Shown here: in pieces, positions 19,448 to 29,583 of the stretch
Layout of the letters: every line of letters starts with the position of its first letter
Position numbering within the stretch: position 1 is the stretch's first letter
Notes under the pieces: generated by a model
Databases searched by the model: none
Told to the model about the DNA's origin: nothing
What the model saw: only the letters and a program-made list of their open reading frames with translations
Source: Sphingobacteriales bacterium
GTDB taxonomy: Bacteria > Bacteroidota > Bacteroidia > Chitinophagales > JADIYW01
NCBI GenBank assembly: GCA_016699615.1
Contig: CP064984.1
Coordinates: 1,302,001-1,366,000 of the forward strand
Direction: 5' to 3'
DNA length: 64,000 nucleotides
Program-made: the position numbers and the translations under genes

Positions 19448-20020
19448 TTATTTATTATTATATTGATTCATAGTGTTTTGCAAACCAGCAGTGCAAAAAG
19501 AAATTACAATATCTGAAGCAGCTTCTATCCTACTATCCAAATCAATCAATTCATTTTTATTCCATTTGCTCAAAACAAACTCAGCCTGTCTACCTTTTGG
19601 AAAATCATTGCCTATCCCAAATTTCAATCGAGCATATTCTTGAGTAAGCAATTCATTTGCTATAGATTTCAAACCATTGTGTCCAGCATCACTGCCTTTT
19701 GCACGCAACCTGAGAGCACCAAAAGGCAATGCCAAATCATCCAATATTACTATTATATTTTCAATATTTATATTTAAAAAATTCATCCAATATTTAATTG
19801 CCTTTCCACTCAAATTCATATAAGTAGTTGGCTTTATAATATGTATTTGTTTGCCTTTATGATTTGTGGAGGCATACATGGCTAATTTATCAATCTTAAA
19901 ATCTGCATCAAGGCGTTTTGCAATATTATCAGCAACATCAAAACCAATATTGTGTCTTGTATGTGCATACTCAGTTCCAATATTACCAAGTCCAACAACT
20001 AAAATCTTTTGCATATGCAA
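19448..20020 (-). CDS. pth: peptidyl-tRNA hydrolase Pth
   Basis: Pth releases peptides from prematurely dissociated peptidyl-tRNA. The 190-residue protein has VVGLGNIGTEYAHTRHNIGF, with the catalytic His and the conserved Asn of GLGNxG, TTYMNLSGKAI, and LPFGALRLRAKGSDAGHNGL. The family N-terminus suggests the second ATG (20014) as an alternative start, giving MQKILVVGLGN. It has normal length and is intact. Confidence 0.93.
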   Translation of the reverse strand: MHMQKILVVGLGNIGTEYAHTRHNIGFDVADNIAKRLDADFKIDKLAMYASTNHKGKQIHIIKPTTYMNLSGKAIKYWMNFLNINIENIIVILDDLALPFGALRLRAKGSDAGHNGLKSIANELLTQEYARLKFGIGNDFPKGRQAEFVLSKWNKNELIDLDSRIEAASDIVISFCTAGLQNTMNQYNNK

Positions 20021-20211
20021 AAATAATCATTAATAAAATATAAGCACAGAAAGTCAACAAAATAGTCTAAATCATTATTTATCGTTACCTAAATATTACG
20101 AAAATTAAAAAAAACGCCATAAATATGTACTAAAGGTTAAAAATACATTAACAAAAACTAACATAATATAAAAACAAGTTGTATCTTGCACAGAGATAAA
20201 TAAATACAAAT
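20021..20211 (+). promoter_or_regulatory. divergent promoter region between pth and the TonB receptor
   Basis: A 191-base AT-rich gap between divergent genes. Near the receptor, TATCTTGC about 30 bases before the ATG resembles a weakened TANNTTTG -7 box, with no clear -33. No other structure is seen. Confidence 0.3.
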
Positions 20212-23200
20212 ATGAATAGATTAAGTAAAAGTTTATTAAGCTTGTTCTTTATGCTAGTTGGATTTGTTTCTTTTTCACAAACCACAGTAAAAGGAAATGT
20301 ATCTGATGAGGCAAAAGAACCAGTAATTGGTGCAAACATTAGCATCAAAGGAACAGCCGAAGGCACCATCACAGACATAGATGGAAACTTCGAATTAACA
20401 ACAGAACAGGCAACACCATTCACTATTGTAATTTCGATGGTAGGTTTAGCCAATGTAGAAAAAGAAATTACAGGCAACACGACAGATTTAGCTGTAGAAA
20501 TGAAAGAAGAAACCAACTTATTAAACACAGTTGTTGTTTCTGCTTCAAGAGTAGAAGAGAAAATCTTGGAATCACCAGTTACCATTGAAAAAATGGATCA
20601 AAAAATGGTAAAACAATCATCATCTAATGATTATTATGACGATTTGTCTAAACTAAAAGGTGTACAAGTAATTCAAGGTTCTATGACACTAACATCAGTG
20701 AACACAAGAGGTTTCGGTGGTATTTCAAACACACGTTTCGTTCAGTTAATGGACGGAATGGACAATGCAGCACCATTATTAAACTTCCCAACAGGTAATA
20801 TTGTTGGTATTGGCGAATTAGACATTCAAAATGTAGAATTAGTACCAGGAGCAGCATCAGCACTTTACGGACCAAATGCATTCAATGGTATCTTATTAAT
20901 GAATTCAAAAAATCCATTTGATGCACCAGGATTTTCTGCACAAGTAAAAGGCGGTTTTGCTCAAGCAAACAATAGTTATGGTATTAACCCACTTGGAAGT
21001 GTAGCAATGAGGGTTGGCCATGTATGGAAACGCAAAGGACAAGAATATGTGGCGATTAAATTTAATGCCAATGCATTTCAAAGTACAGACTGGGTAGCTG
21101 ATGATTATACAACAACAAGAAACAATGCAGGAACATTAGGTTCACAAGGTTTTGATGGTATGAATCTTTATGGAGATGAAACAAATATTTTTGATGTTAG
21201 TCCAACTGCTTTAAGTTCTGCTACAACAGGAGCAACAAATGGAACAAACTCAATTAAAAATGGCGTTGGTCAAATTATAGCTGGAGTTACTGCTGCTGTA
21301 AGAGCCAATGTAACAAGTCAAGTTACACCAGTTGTAAGAGCCAATGTAACACAACAAGTTACAGCTGCTGTAAGAGCACAATTTCTTGCAAATAATCCAG
21401 GCGCTACAAATGCAGATGCAGATGCATTTATTGCATCACCAACGGGTCAAGCAACAATAGCTGCTGGAGTAGATGCATAAATGCAAAGCCAAACTGTTCA
21501 AGATATTATTACTTCACAAGTAAATGCACAGATGCAAAGCCAAAATGTTCAAAATATAATATCTACTCAAGTACAGGCATTAGTAAGTTCAAACATACCA
21601 GTGCCAATTAGTGATCCTAATTATGTAGCAGGAATGGATGTTCAGGCTTTTTATGATTCAATTAAACCATTATTGGATGAATTTAATTCAACAGGATTAA
21701 GAAGAAATGGACTTGCAGAAGGAGATATTAGAAAAATGATAAACGATAAAAATAAAGCTAATTCATTCAAAGGAGATATAGGTATATATTATCGTCCATT
21801 CAAAGATAAATCTTATGAATTCTCTTACAATTATAGAATAGGGTTTGGTAATTCAGTGTATCAAGGTTCTGATAGATATGCATTAAGAAATTTCACACAA
21901 CAATTTCACAAAGCAGAAATAAAAGGAAAAGATTTCTTTGTGCGTTCATATATGTCACAAACAAATGCAGGAGATTCGTATAACTACACAGCAACAGGCG
22001 CCTATGCAAATGAAGCAGCAATAAGTACTCCAAATTGGGCAAGTAAATATTTAGGTACATTAGCAGGTAATATCGTTGGTTTATCTACAATGGAAGGTGG
22101 AGCTTCTATGTTATTAGCAAATGATGGAGCATTATTTAATGCATTATTAAATGCAGCTAGAGATTCTGCGAATGCAAAATGGGATAATATGTCAGATGAG
22201 GAAAAAGCAGCATTAGTACAACAAGTAAGAGATGGCTATTTCCAAAAAGGAGGTTCTGGATTTATAGATAATTCTCGTTTATTCCATACAGAAGCAATGG
22301 TAGACTTATCTCGTTGGACACACAAAATAATAGATGTTCAAGTTGGTGGAAACCACAGAATGTATAGTTTATTTACAAATGGTACAGTATTTAATGAAGA
22401 TCCAGATGGCGATAATAACTATGAAAGAATAAATATCCAAGAATATGGCGCTTACTTACAGTTAAAACGCAAGTTATTCAAAGATATGTTAACACTACAA
22501 GGTTCAATCCGTTATGATAAAAACCAAAACTTTAAAGGAATTTGGTCTCCAAGAGTAGCAGCGGTATTAACATTTGGCAAAGATAGAAATCATAATATTA
22601 GAGCATCTTACCAAACAGGTTTCCGTAACCCAGATACACAAGCACAGTATATCTATTTCTCAACTTCATCAATTCTTTTAGGTGGAACAGAAGCTAATGC
22701 TTCAAGATATGGTATATACAATGGTGGTGCATGGACTCAAGCATCATATACTGCATTTTTACAATCTAGCCTTAATCCAGCAGCAAGAGATTCGAGTTTA
22801 TTAGTAACAGCTAATTTAAACTATGTAAAACCAGAAAAGTTACAAGCAATGGAATTAGGTTACAAAGCTATTTTTAATAAAAAATTATTAGTAGACTTAA
22901 ATGGATATTTTAATATATATGATGATTTTATTGAGCAAGTATTTGTAAATAGCAAAGACACAACATATCATAAAGGAATAGCAGTACCAGCAGGACAACT
23001 TTGGTATCCTTATACAAACTTCAACAATAGAATTTATTCTTATGGTGCAGGTGTAGGTGTATCTTATGTATTACCTAAAAATATGATGGTTAAAACGAGC
23101 TATAACTACATGGACTATAAAGTAAAAGGAGATAATAATGACGAAATCAGAAATCAATTAAGCTTCCAATCTTCTCAACATCAAGTATATGTTGGCTTAA

Positions 23201-23523
23201 GTGGTGATAAAGTATGGAAAGGTTTAGGTTTTGCAATAGATTACAGATGGCAATCAAAAATCAATTGGGTATCTTCTTTTGCTAATGGTGTAGTAAAACA
23301 AAGAGGCGTTTTAGATGCTAACGTTTCATACATCATTGACAAAATCTCAACTCAAATAAAAGTTGGTGCTACAAACATAGCAGGACCAGGTTATAAAACA
23401 AATGTTGGTGGACCACTAATCGGAAGAACATTCTATGTTGGTTTAACATTTGATCAAGGCAAAGCATGGAGAAAAAATTCTCAAGCAATTGATGCAGCAG
23501 CACAAACAGCTGTAGCTTATTAA
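20212..23523 (+). pseudogene. TonB-dependent receptor with carboxypeptidase-like N-terminal domain, interrupted by one TAA
   Basis: A protein of about 1103 residues read in one frame, except for a TAA at 21478-21480. It starts with a signal peptide (cleavage near VSFSQ), then a carboxypeptidase-regulatory-like domain (VKGNVSDEAKEPVIGANISI to about residue 100), a plug domain (VVVSASRVEEKILESPVTIE to SALYGPNAFNGILLM), and a C-terminal barrel with a final strand TFYVGLTFDQGKAWRK. It would import a large nutrient across the outer membrane with TonB energy. An unusual repeat-rich insert sits near residues 350-460. The stop codon falls in the first of two 51-base repeats where the second copy has CAG, so it probably replaced a Gln codon. 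Confidence 0.85.
21298..21579 (+). repeat. two tandem repeat sets inside the TonB-receptor gene
   Basis: Set one is a 36-base (12-residue) unit beginning GTAAGAGCCAATGTAAC at 21298 and 21334, with a shortened third copy at 21370 (VRANVTSQVTPV, VRANVTQQVTAA, VRAQF). Set two is a 51-base (17-residue) unit at 21478-21528 and 21529-21579 with MQSQTVQDIITSQVNA and MQSQNVQNIISTQVQA. The stretch is rich in Val/Gln/Ala/Thr with a regular hydrophobic spacing, probably a rod-like or coiled extracellular insert. In copy one of set two the first codon is TAA, in copy two CAG. Confidence 0.85.
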
Positions 23524-23549
23524 TAGCTATTTTTTCTTTATAAATATTA

Positions 23550-23577
23550 AAAAGGCTGTCAGAAATGACAGCCTTTT
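23550..23577 (+). terminator. terminator hairpin after the TonB receptor, probably bidirectional
   Basis: A perfect 12-bp stem (AAAAGGCTGTCA / TGACAGCCTTTT) closes a GAAA loop, lying between convergent genes. The run of T on one side and A on the other lets it act in both directions. Confidence 0.85.
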
Positions 23578-23618
23578 CAATTTAGTATTGGATTTTGATA
23601 ACATGATGCATTAAACAA

Positions 23619-23945
23619 CTACCAAGCTTCTTCGTCATCTACAATATGTTGTTGCGATTTGAATTGTTGTCTACTAATTGCTTTCTGTTTTTGTCTTTCT
23701 AAAATTAAATCAGTAATAATTTCTGCTGCATAAACATCAGTATTATTACTTAAAAGTGTTTTAATTCTTTCTTCAGAAACATCTATTCTATATAACAAGA
23801 ACATTAAGTATTGAAAGTCAGAATTAATTAGTTCATTAATATATTTGATGATATATTGTCTAAAAGAAATAAAAGAATCGAGTTCTGGATTTTTTAATGC
23901 TAATAATTGCAATGTAGATTGTTCTATTTCTTTTTCTAATTCCAC
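23619..23945 (-). CDS. conserved hypothetical protein
   Basis: A 108-residue, mostly helical and acidic cytoplasmic protein. No signal peptide or membrane segment. It contains a segment FISFRQYIIKYINELINSDFQYLMFLLYRIDVSEE and a C-terminal region AEIITDLILERQKQKAI that look like a small conserved Bacteroidota family, but I cannot name a function. It lies downstream of the ECF-sigma operon but beyond a terminator hairpin, so it probably has its own promoter. Confidence 0.6.
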   Translation of the reverse strand: MELEKEIEQSTLQLLALKNPELDSFISFRQYIIKYINELINSDFQYLMFLLYRIDVSEERIKTLLSNNTDVYAAEIITDLILERQKQKAISRQQFKSQQHIVDDEEAW

Positions 23946-23983
23946 AACAATAAAAGTAATAAAATTATTTTATGAATAAAAAA

Positions 23984-24005
23984 AGGCTCGGCATTTGCCG
24001 AACCT
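23984..24005 (-). terminator. terminator of the sigma / membrane protein / LTXXQ operon
   Basis: On the minus strand AGGTTCGGCA pairs with TGCCGAGCCT around a two-base loop with one mismatch, followed by a run of eight T. It ends transcription coming from the LTXXQ-type gene (24027-24548). Confidence 0.8.
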
Positions 24006-24026
24006 AAATATTAAAATGAATAAGAT

Positions 24027-24548
24027 TTATTTTGGTGCTGGTGGTGCTGGTGGCTCTGGCATTGGTTTTTTCCCAGGCATATTTGGTTTCATTCCAGCTT
24101 GATTTACTAACATCTTTTTGAATTTATCTTCAGATACCAATAGCTTAGCAACTTGTTTGGTGTTTAGTACTTTTTTGTATTCTGCAACATATTTTTTAGT
24201 CAAATCTAAATCTTTAGTTTTAAAAGAAAGATAGTTGTTTATCATTTCATTAGCTTCGTCATCAGTTAGTTCATCAAGTTTCATGTCGCCTTTTTTGACA
24301 CCATCAAAAGAACTTTTTCGCAATGCTTTTTTCTCATCTTCTTGTTGGTTGTAAATTGGCCAAAACGTTTTTGCTTGTTGTTCAGTAAGTTCCAATTCTT
24401 TGGTAATAAAAGCAACTTTCATCGCCTCCATTTTTTCTTTGTTGGCTTCCATATCTGCTTTTGTTGGCTTCGGTTTTGGGTCTGTTTGTGCCATTATTGT
24501 TGTAATAGAAAGTATTAAAACAATAATTAATAAATTGATTTTTTTCAT
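24027..24548 (-). CDS. periplasmic LTXXQ (Spy/CpxP-like) protein with proline-rich tail
   Basis: A 173-residue exported protein with signal peptide (KINLLIIVLILSITTIMA, then QTD). The mature part is helical and charged, with LELTEQQAKTFWPIYNQ, the LTxxQ-type repeat of Spy/CpxP chaperone relatives, and a second helical hairpin (LSFKTKDLDLTKKYVAEYKK). The end is proline-rich (MPGKKPMPEPPAPPAPK). It is the last gene of an operon with an ECF sigma factor and a membrane protein, so it may be a periplasmic stress sensor or chaperone under that sigma factor. Confidence 0.7.
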   Translation of the reverse strand: MKKINLLIIVLILSITTIMAQTDPKPKPTKADMEANKEKMEAMKVAFITKELELTEQQAKTFWPIYNQQEDEKKALRKSSFDGVKKGDMKLDELTDDEANEMINNYLSFKTKDLDLTKKYVAEYKKVLNTKQVAKLLVSEDKFKKMLVNQAGMKPNMPGKKPMPEPPAPPAPK

Positions 24549-24566
24549 ATTAAAAATATTTAAAGA

Positions 24567-25094
24567 TTAAAAAAGATTTTCTGAGTCATGGTAGATTAAA
24601 TCATCTATACTTGTTGGATTTTCAGCCAAATAGTTTTCTATAACATCATTATCTAAAACAATATTATCTTCTGTTAATGTTGCTGTATCTATGTTCTGTT
24701 CTTTAAAAACAGTGTAAATGTCTTTTGATTCAAAATCAGTCAAATTTTCTGTCATATAGTTTTGTATTTCTGTTTGTGTAACTTTTGTTTCTGTATTTAC
24801 AGCAATCGCTGGTTCTATTGTGTTTTTATTGTCCATCATTTTTAATCCAAAAAATAAACACAAACCAACAATACATGCAGCAATAGCAATTGGTTTAAAA
24901 TAACTTGATATGCTTTTTACAATAGTTTGTTTTTCTTCTTTTACAGTTGAGCGATTTATTTTTTGTAATAAGTTTTCCTCAAAGTTTTCAAAATAGTTTT
25001 CTAGTACTTCGTTATTTCCTTCTTTGTTTTTTACATCAAACAATAGCTTGGAAATACTTTGCAGTTCGTTTAATATTTCTTTTTTATTGCTCAT
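24567..25094 (-). CDS. single-pass membrane protein, possible anti-sigma factor
   Basis: A 175-residue protein with a soluble N-terminus of about 65 residues, one transmembrane helix (ISSYFKPIAIAACIVGLCLF, about residues 66-86) and an acidic C-terminal part outside the membrane. The arrangement, directly after an ECF sigma gene and before a periplasmic LTXXQ protein, fits a membrane-bound anti-sigma factor. No zinc-binding HxxxCxxC signature is seen, so the role is inferred from context and topology. Confidence 0.55.
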   Translation of the reverse strand: MSNKKEILNELQSISKLLFDVKNKEGNNEVLENYFENFEENLLQKINRSTVKEEKQTIVKSISSYFKPIAIAACIVGLCLFFGLKMMDNKNTIEPAIAVNTETKVTQTEIQNYMTENLTDFESKDIYTVFKEQNIDTATLTEDNIVLDNDVIENYLAENPTSIDDLIYHDSENLF

Positions 25095-25124
25095 ATATAT
25101 TAGACTATAGTTTTTAAAAAAAGT

Positions 25125-25658
25125 TTAAATAGATAAAATAATTGTTTCAATTTTTTTTGCCGCATGATGATAAGATGCTTTAAGTGCACCAATAGATGTT
25201 TCTAAAATCTCACTCATTTGTTCGTAAGGCATTTCATCATAATATCTAAGAATAAATACTTGTTTTTGTTTATCAGGAAGCTGAGCCAAAGCAAAAGCCA
25301 GCTTTTCTTCTATTAAATGCGCATCATCAATACTACTATTTGCAGATTTTGTAATATTGGTGTTTTCAATATTTTCAGCTAGGTGTTTTTTATTTTTATT
25401 AATAAAAGTGATAGATTCATTTCCAGCAATTTTATACAACCAAGTATATAAAGAACATTCTCCTTTGAATTGATTAATTGCATTCCAAACTTTTATAAAA
25501 GTATTTTGCAAAATATCATTAGCATCTTCATGTTGTTGCACATATTTTCTAATGTGGAAATACAACGGTTTTTGGTATTGTTGCACTAATTTTTTAAATG
25601 CATTTTCTTTTAATGAGTCATTCTGTAATTCTAATACCAATTCTTCCATGAAGTTCAA
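25125..25658 (-). CDS. ECF-type RNA polymerase sigma factor
   Basis: The 177-residue protein has region 2 (HEDANDILQNTFIKVWNAIN, about residues 42-62), region 2.4 (GECSLYTWLYKIAGNESIT) and region 4 (LPDKQKQVFILRYYDEMPYE then MSEILETSIGALKASYHHA). It would redirect RNA polymerase to a small stress regulon. The start could also be the second Met (25649). It is the first gene of a three-gene operon with a probable anti-sigma factor. Confidence 0.9.
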   Translation of the reverse strand: MNFMEELVLELQNDSLKENAFKKLVQQYQKPLYFHIRKYVQQHEDANDILQNTFIKVWNAINQFKGECSLYTWLYKIAGNESITFINKNKKHLAENIENTNITKSANSSIDDAHLIEEKLAFALAQLPDKQKQVFILRYYDEMPYEQMSEILETSIGALKASYHHAAKKIETIILSI

Positions 25659-25730
25659 TTCAGCAAGTTAGACTAAAAAATAAATAAAAAGTTTAATCGT
25701 ATATTTTTTAATTTTGTGAAAAAATCTTAA

Positions 25731-26291
25731 ATGGCAGCAACACCAACCATACAAATACCATTAGGCTACACAGCACCTGATTTTAATTTGTTAGATACAA
25801 CAAGCAACACATTCAAATCTCTTGATGAATTAAAAGGAGAAAAGGCAACAGTTATTATGTTTATATGCAATCACTGTCCGTATGTAAAACACGTAAATAA
25901 GCAACTTGTACAATTGGCAAACGATTATATACCTAATGGCATTTCTTTTATAGCAATTTCTAGTAATGATGTAGAAAACTATCCAGATGACGCACCAGAC
26001 AAAATGAGCATTGTAGCCAAAGAAGAAAACTATCCTTTTCCATATTTATATGATGAAACACAAGATATAGCAAAAGCATATCAGGCAGCATGCACACCAG
26101 ACTTTTCCATTTTTGATAAAGATTTGAAATGCATCTACAGAGGACAATTAGATGACTCAAGACCAAAAAATGATAGTATAGCAGATGGAAAAGATATTAG
26201 AAATGTATTGGAATGTTTGCTAAACAACCAAGAAATTCCAAGCACACAAATACCAAGCCTAGGTTGCAATATAAAATGGAAACCTGCATAA
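25731..26291 (+). CDS. thioredoxin-fold (AhpC/TSA-like) protein
   Basis: A 186-residue protein with the CxxC-containing segment MFICNHCPYVKHV at residues 44-56, in which Cys-Asn-His-Cys is the redox pair, and a TPDFSIFDKDLKCIYRGQLDDSRP segment typical of this thioredoxin-like family. It lacks a signal peptide, so it is cytoplasmic. It is divergent from the sigma gene and abuts recO with no gap. The function is a thiol-disulfide or peroxide-related reaction; the partner is unknown. Confidence 0.8.
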   Translation: MAATPTIQIPLGYTAPDFNLLDTTSNTFKSLDELKGEKATVIMFICNHCPYVKHVNKQLVQLANDYIPNGISFIAISSNDVENYPDDAPDKMSIVAKEENYPFPYLYDETQDIAKAYQAACTPDFSIFDKDLKCIYRGQLDDSRPKNDSIADGKDIRNVLECLLNNQEIPSTQIPSLGCNIKWKPA

Positions 26292-27011
26292 ATGTTAGAA
26301 AAAACAGAAGGTATTGTACTCAAAACAATTAAGTATGGCGAAAGTAGCTTAATTGTAAAATTATTTACAGAGAAATTTGGATTAATTCCAATATTATTCA
26401 AAGGAATTAGAACCAATAAAAACAAAGAAGCAAATATATTTCAACCAGGATTTATTATTGATGTAAGTATTTATTTCAAAGAAAATAAGAACATATTATT
26501 ATCTAAAGAAAGAAATATAAACTATGTATACAAAAGCATTACCAATAATATGTCCAAACTAAGCATAGTATATTTTATAGTAGAAATTATATTACATTGT
26601 ACCAAAGAACAACAAATAAATACAGAAGAATATCAATATCTCAAAGAATTTTTATTACAAATAGATAACGAAACAGAAAATCTTGAAAACTATCCATTAA
26701 TATTTATGTACCAATTATCAGCAATTCTAGGCTTTAAGCCAATGTGCTTTGATGATGATGAAAACAGATATTTTAATTTAGAGAAAGGCGTTTTTGAAGA
26801 AATACCACCGCAACAGCAGAACATAGATGCACAAAAATCCAAATACCTATATCACATGCTAAATACTTTAGACAATCAACAAAAAATCAAATATACAACA
26901 ACAGAAAGGCAAATATTATTAGATATTTGGATAAATTATTATCAATATCAAATTACAGAATTTAAAAAATTAAACACACCTACAATTTTGCATCAAATTT
27001 TACATAAATAA
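26292..27011 (+). CDS. recO: DNA repair protein RecO
   Basis: RecO works with RecR to load RecA at single-strand gaps. The N-terminal OB fold is recognisable in LEKTEGIVLKTIKYGESSLI and LFTEKFGLIPILFKGIR, and the rest is helical. The zinc-binding Cys of many RecO proteins are absent, as is common in Bacteroidota. The start directly abuts the stop of the thioredoxin-like gene (26289-26291). Confidence 0.85.
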   Translation: MLEKTEGIVLKTIKYGESSLIVKLFTEKFGLIPILFKGIRTNKNKEANIFQPGFIIDVSIYFKENKNILLSKERNINYVYKSITNNMSKLSIVYFIVEIILHCTKEQQINTEEYQYLKEFLLQIDNETENLENYPLIFMYQLSAILGFKPMCFDDDENRYFNLEKGVFEEIPPQQQNIDAQKSKYLYHMLNTLDNQQKIKYTTTERQILLDIWINYYQYQITEFKKLNTPTILHQILHK

Positions 27012-27014
27012 AAG

Positions 27015-27046
27015 CTTGAATAATATAATAGACTTTTGTACATTTG
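27015..27046 (+). promoter_or_regulatory. probable promoter of metK
   Basis: TACATTTG at 27039-27046 fits the TANNTTTG -7 box, and CTTG at 27015-27018 lies 20 bases upstream, near the normal 19-base distance for the -33 box. A leader of about 30 bases would follow. Confidence 0.45.
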
Positions 27047-27082
27047 TCCAAAATTTTATAATAAAATAATCTAATTTAAAAC

Positions 27083-28345
27083 ATGGCATATTTATTTACT
27101 TCAGAATCTGTGTCAGAAGGACACCCAGACAAAGTAGCAGACCAAATATCAGACGCACTTATAGATAATTTTTTAGCTTATGATCCAACATCAAAAGTTG
27201 CCTGCGAAACGTTAGTAACAACAGGACAAGTAGTACTTGCTGGTGAAGTAAAATCTAAAGCAAATTTAGATGTACAACATATAACAAGAGAAGTAATTGC
27301 TCAAATAGGATATACAAAATCTGAGTATATGTTTGAAGCAAATTCTTGTGGTATCCTTTCAGCTATTCACGAGCAATCACCAGATATCAACCAAGGTGTA
27401 GAAAGAAAAAAACCAGAAGAACAAGGTGCTGGTGACCAAGGTATGATGTTTGGCTATGCAACAAAAGAAACAGATACCTACATGCCATTGCCATTAGAGC
27501 TATCTCATCTTTTGTTAAGAGAATTAGCAGCAATTAGAAAAGAAGGAAAATTAATGAAATATTTGCGATTAGATGCAAAATCGCAAGTAACTATTGAATA
27601 CAATGACAATAATCAACCAATAAGAATTGATGCAATTGTAATATCTACACAACATGATGATTTTGGAAAAGAAGCAACCATGTTGAAACAAATTAAAGAA
27701 GATGTAATTAAAATTTTGATACCAAGAGTAATGAAAAAATTACCTAAAAGAGTGCAAGCCTTGTTCAATGATAAAATAAAATATCATATCAATCCAACAG
27801 GAAAATTTGTAATAGGCGGACCACACGGAGATACTGGATTAACAGGAAGAAAAATAATAGTAGATACATATGGTGGAAAAGGCGCACACGGTGGAGGAGC
27901 ATTTTCAGGTAAAGATCCAAGTAAAGTAGATAGAAGTGCAGCTTATGCTACAAGACATATAGCTAAACATTTAGTTGCTGCAGGCATTTGCGATGAGGCA
28001 TTAGTACAAGTAGCTTATGCAATTGGTGTAGCACAACCAGTAGGTTTGTATGTAAACACTTATGGAACAGCAAAAGTAAACAAAACAGATGGCGAAATTG
28101 CTCAAATTATCTCAAAACTACCTGAGTTTGACATGCGTCCGTATTTTATAGAAAAAAGATTCAATTTAAGAACACCAATCTACAGCGAAACAGCAGCATA
28201 CGGACACATGGGACGTGAAAGTAAAGTTGTAGAAAAAACATTTAATAAAGGCAAAGACAACCAATTAAAAGTGAAAGTGAAATTATTTCCATGGGAAGAA
28301 TTAAATGCACTACCACAAGTGAAAAAAGCTTTTGGTGTTAAATAA
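27083..28345 (+). CDS. metK: S-adenosylmethionine synthetase MetK
   Basis: MetK makes SAM from methionine and ATP. The 420-residue protein carries [16 protein letters not shown] near the N-terminus, the [12 protein letters not shown] signature at about residues 118-129, [14 protein letters not shown], and [18 protein letters not shown] near residue 275. It is intact and of normal length for the longer Bacteroidota form. The start is the only ATG that precedes [16 protein letters not shown]. Confidence 0.97.
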   Translation: MAYLFTSESVSEGHPDKVADQISDALIDNFLAYDPTSKVACETLVTTGQVVLAGEVKSKANLDVQHITREVIAQIGYTKSEYMFEANSCGILSAIHEQSPDINQGVERKKPEEQGAGDQGMMFGYATKETDTYMPLPLELSHLLLRELAAIRKEGKLMKYLRLDAKSQVTIEYNDNNQPIRIDAIVISTQHDDFGKEATMLKQIKEDVIKILIPRVMKKLPKRVQALFNDKIKYHINPTGKFVIGGPHGDTGLTGRKIIVDTYGGKGAHGGGAFSGKDPSKVDRSAAYATRHIAKHLVAAGICDEALVQVAYAIGVAQPVGLYVNTYGTAKVNKTDGEIAQIISKLPEFDMRPYFIEKRFNLRTPIYSETAAYGHMGRESKVVEKTFNKGKDNQLKVKVKLFPWEELNALPQVKKAFGVK

Positions 28346-28379
28346 AAATTACCAAGCTACAAAAATCAAATAATAATAG

Positions 28380-28387
28380 TATATTTG
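28380..28387 (+). promoter_or_regulatory. possible -7 box for rpsU
   Basis: TATATTTG matches TANNTTTG and stands 27 bases before the rpsU ATG. No clear -33 TTTG is seen 19-20 bases upstream. Confidence 0.35.
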
Positions 28388-28414
28388 CCGTTCAAAAATA
28401 AAAAGAACTAACTT

Positions 28415-28606
28415 ATGTTAATAATTGACGCAAGAGAGCAAGATTCGATAGACAGAGCACTAAAAGTGTACAAAAAAAAGTATGAAAAAGCTGGCATCAT
28501 TAAACAATTGAGAGCAAGACAAGCTTTTACATTACCTTCTGTAAAAAAACGTTTCACGAAATTGCACGCAGTTTATATTGAGCAATTAAGAAAAAGCGAA
28601 GATTAA
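28415..28606 (+). CDS. rpsU: ribosomal protein bS21
   Basis: A 63-residue basic protein of the 30S subunit near the anti-Shine-Dalgarno end. The sequence (SIDRALKVYKKKYEKAGII then KQLRARQAF and PSVKKRFTKLHAVYIEQLRK) fits bS21, with the Bacteroidota C-terminal extension. It stands alone between metK and xerC. Confidence 0.93.
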   Translation: MLIIDAREQDSIDRALKVYKKKYEKAGIIKQLRARQAFTLPSVKKRFTKLHAVYIEQLRKSED

Positions 28607-28666
28607 TTTGCTTTTTTCAAAAGTATTTTGTAATTTCCTATTTCATTTGAAGTACGGAAATATATT

Positions 28667-29558
28667 ATGCTCAATTCTTTCTTAGATTACCTACGTTACG
28701 AAAAAAGATATTCTTCACTTACAGTACTTGCTTACCAAACAGATTTGGAGCAATTTCAGGATTTTCTGAGTGCTGAGTTTAATGATACTTCTATTCAAAA
28801 AGCATCTTATCAACAGATTAGAGCTTGGGTAGTATCACTTACAATAAAACAAACAAAAGCGAGTAGCTTAAAAAGAAAAGTTTCTGCACTCAAGAGCTTT
28901 TATAAGTATTTGCTTAAAAAACAAATTATCAAAGATAATCCTGCAAACAAAATTGTAACACCAAAAATGCAGGAACGATTGCCAAAATATATTGAGCAAG
29001 ACAACATCAATCAATTACTAGACCAAACAAAAGAGCAATTCTTTTCCGAAGATTACAAAGGAAAACAAGAAAAGCTAATCATAGAAATGTTGTATCAAAC
29101 AGGAATGCGTAGAGCAGAACTGATAAACCTACAATGGAAAGATGTAGATTTCCATCAACAACAAATAAAAATTACAGGAAAAGGTAATAAACAAAGAATA
29201 GTACCAAGTTCCGTTTATTTACTAAACCAATTGCAAACATTTAGACAAGAACAAAAAGATTTTTTTTCTAATGATGTGCACGATTATGTTTTTTTAACAG
29301 AACAACAGCAACCTCTATATCCAAATTACGTTTATAGAATAGTAAAACATTATATGAATTTCTGTACAACAGCCACCAAAAAAAGCCCACACGTACTCAG
29401 ACATAGCTTTGCCACACACTTGAGCAATAATGGTGCGAAACTGAATGATATAAAAGAATTGATGGGACATTGCAAGTTTAGCATCTACGCAAGTGTACAC
29501 ACACAACACAATTGAACAATTAAAAGAAGTTTATAAAAATGCTCATCCAAAAGCATGA
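28667..29558 (+). pseudogene. xerC: tyrosine recombinase XerC, frameshifted before the catalytic tyrosine
   Basis: XerC resolves chromosome dimers at dif. The N-terminal SAM-like domain (FLDYLRYEKRYSSLTVLAY) and catalytic domain (QTGMRRAELINLQWKDV with the first Arg, and HVLRHSFATHLSNNGAKLND with the HxxR pair) are intact. After MGH the reading frame breaks at 29470-29471, where one T too many is present; dropping it gives MGHASLASTQVYTHNTIEQL and so on to TGA at 29556-29558. The nucleophilic Tyr (in VYTHNT) is therefore lost from the open frame, which ends early at 29515. A sequencing error is likely because Xer recombination is conserved. Confidence 0.9.
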
Positions 29559-29583
29559 TTTTTTCACTAATAAAAATTACACA

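Noticed and set aside
28667..29558. Integrase of a mobile element
   Set aside because: The sequence is that of chromosomal XerC, and the neighbours (rpsU, hpf) are housekeeping; no att sites or cargo are seen.
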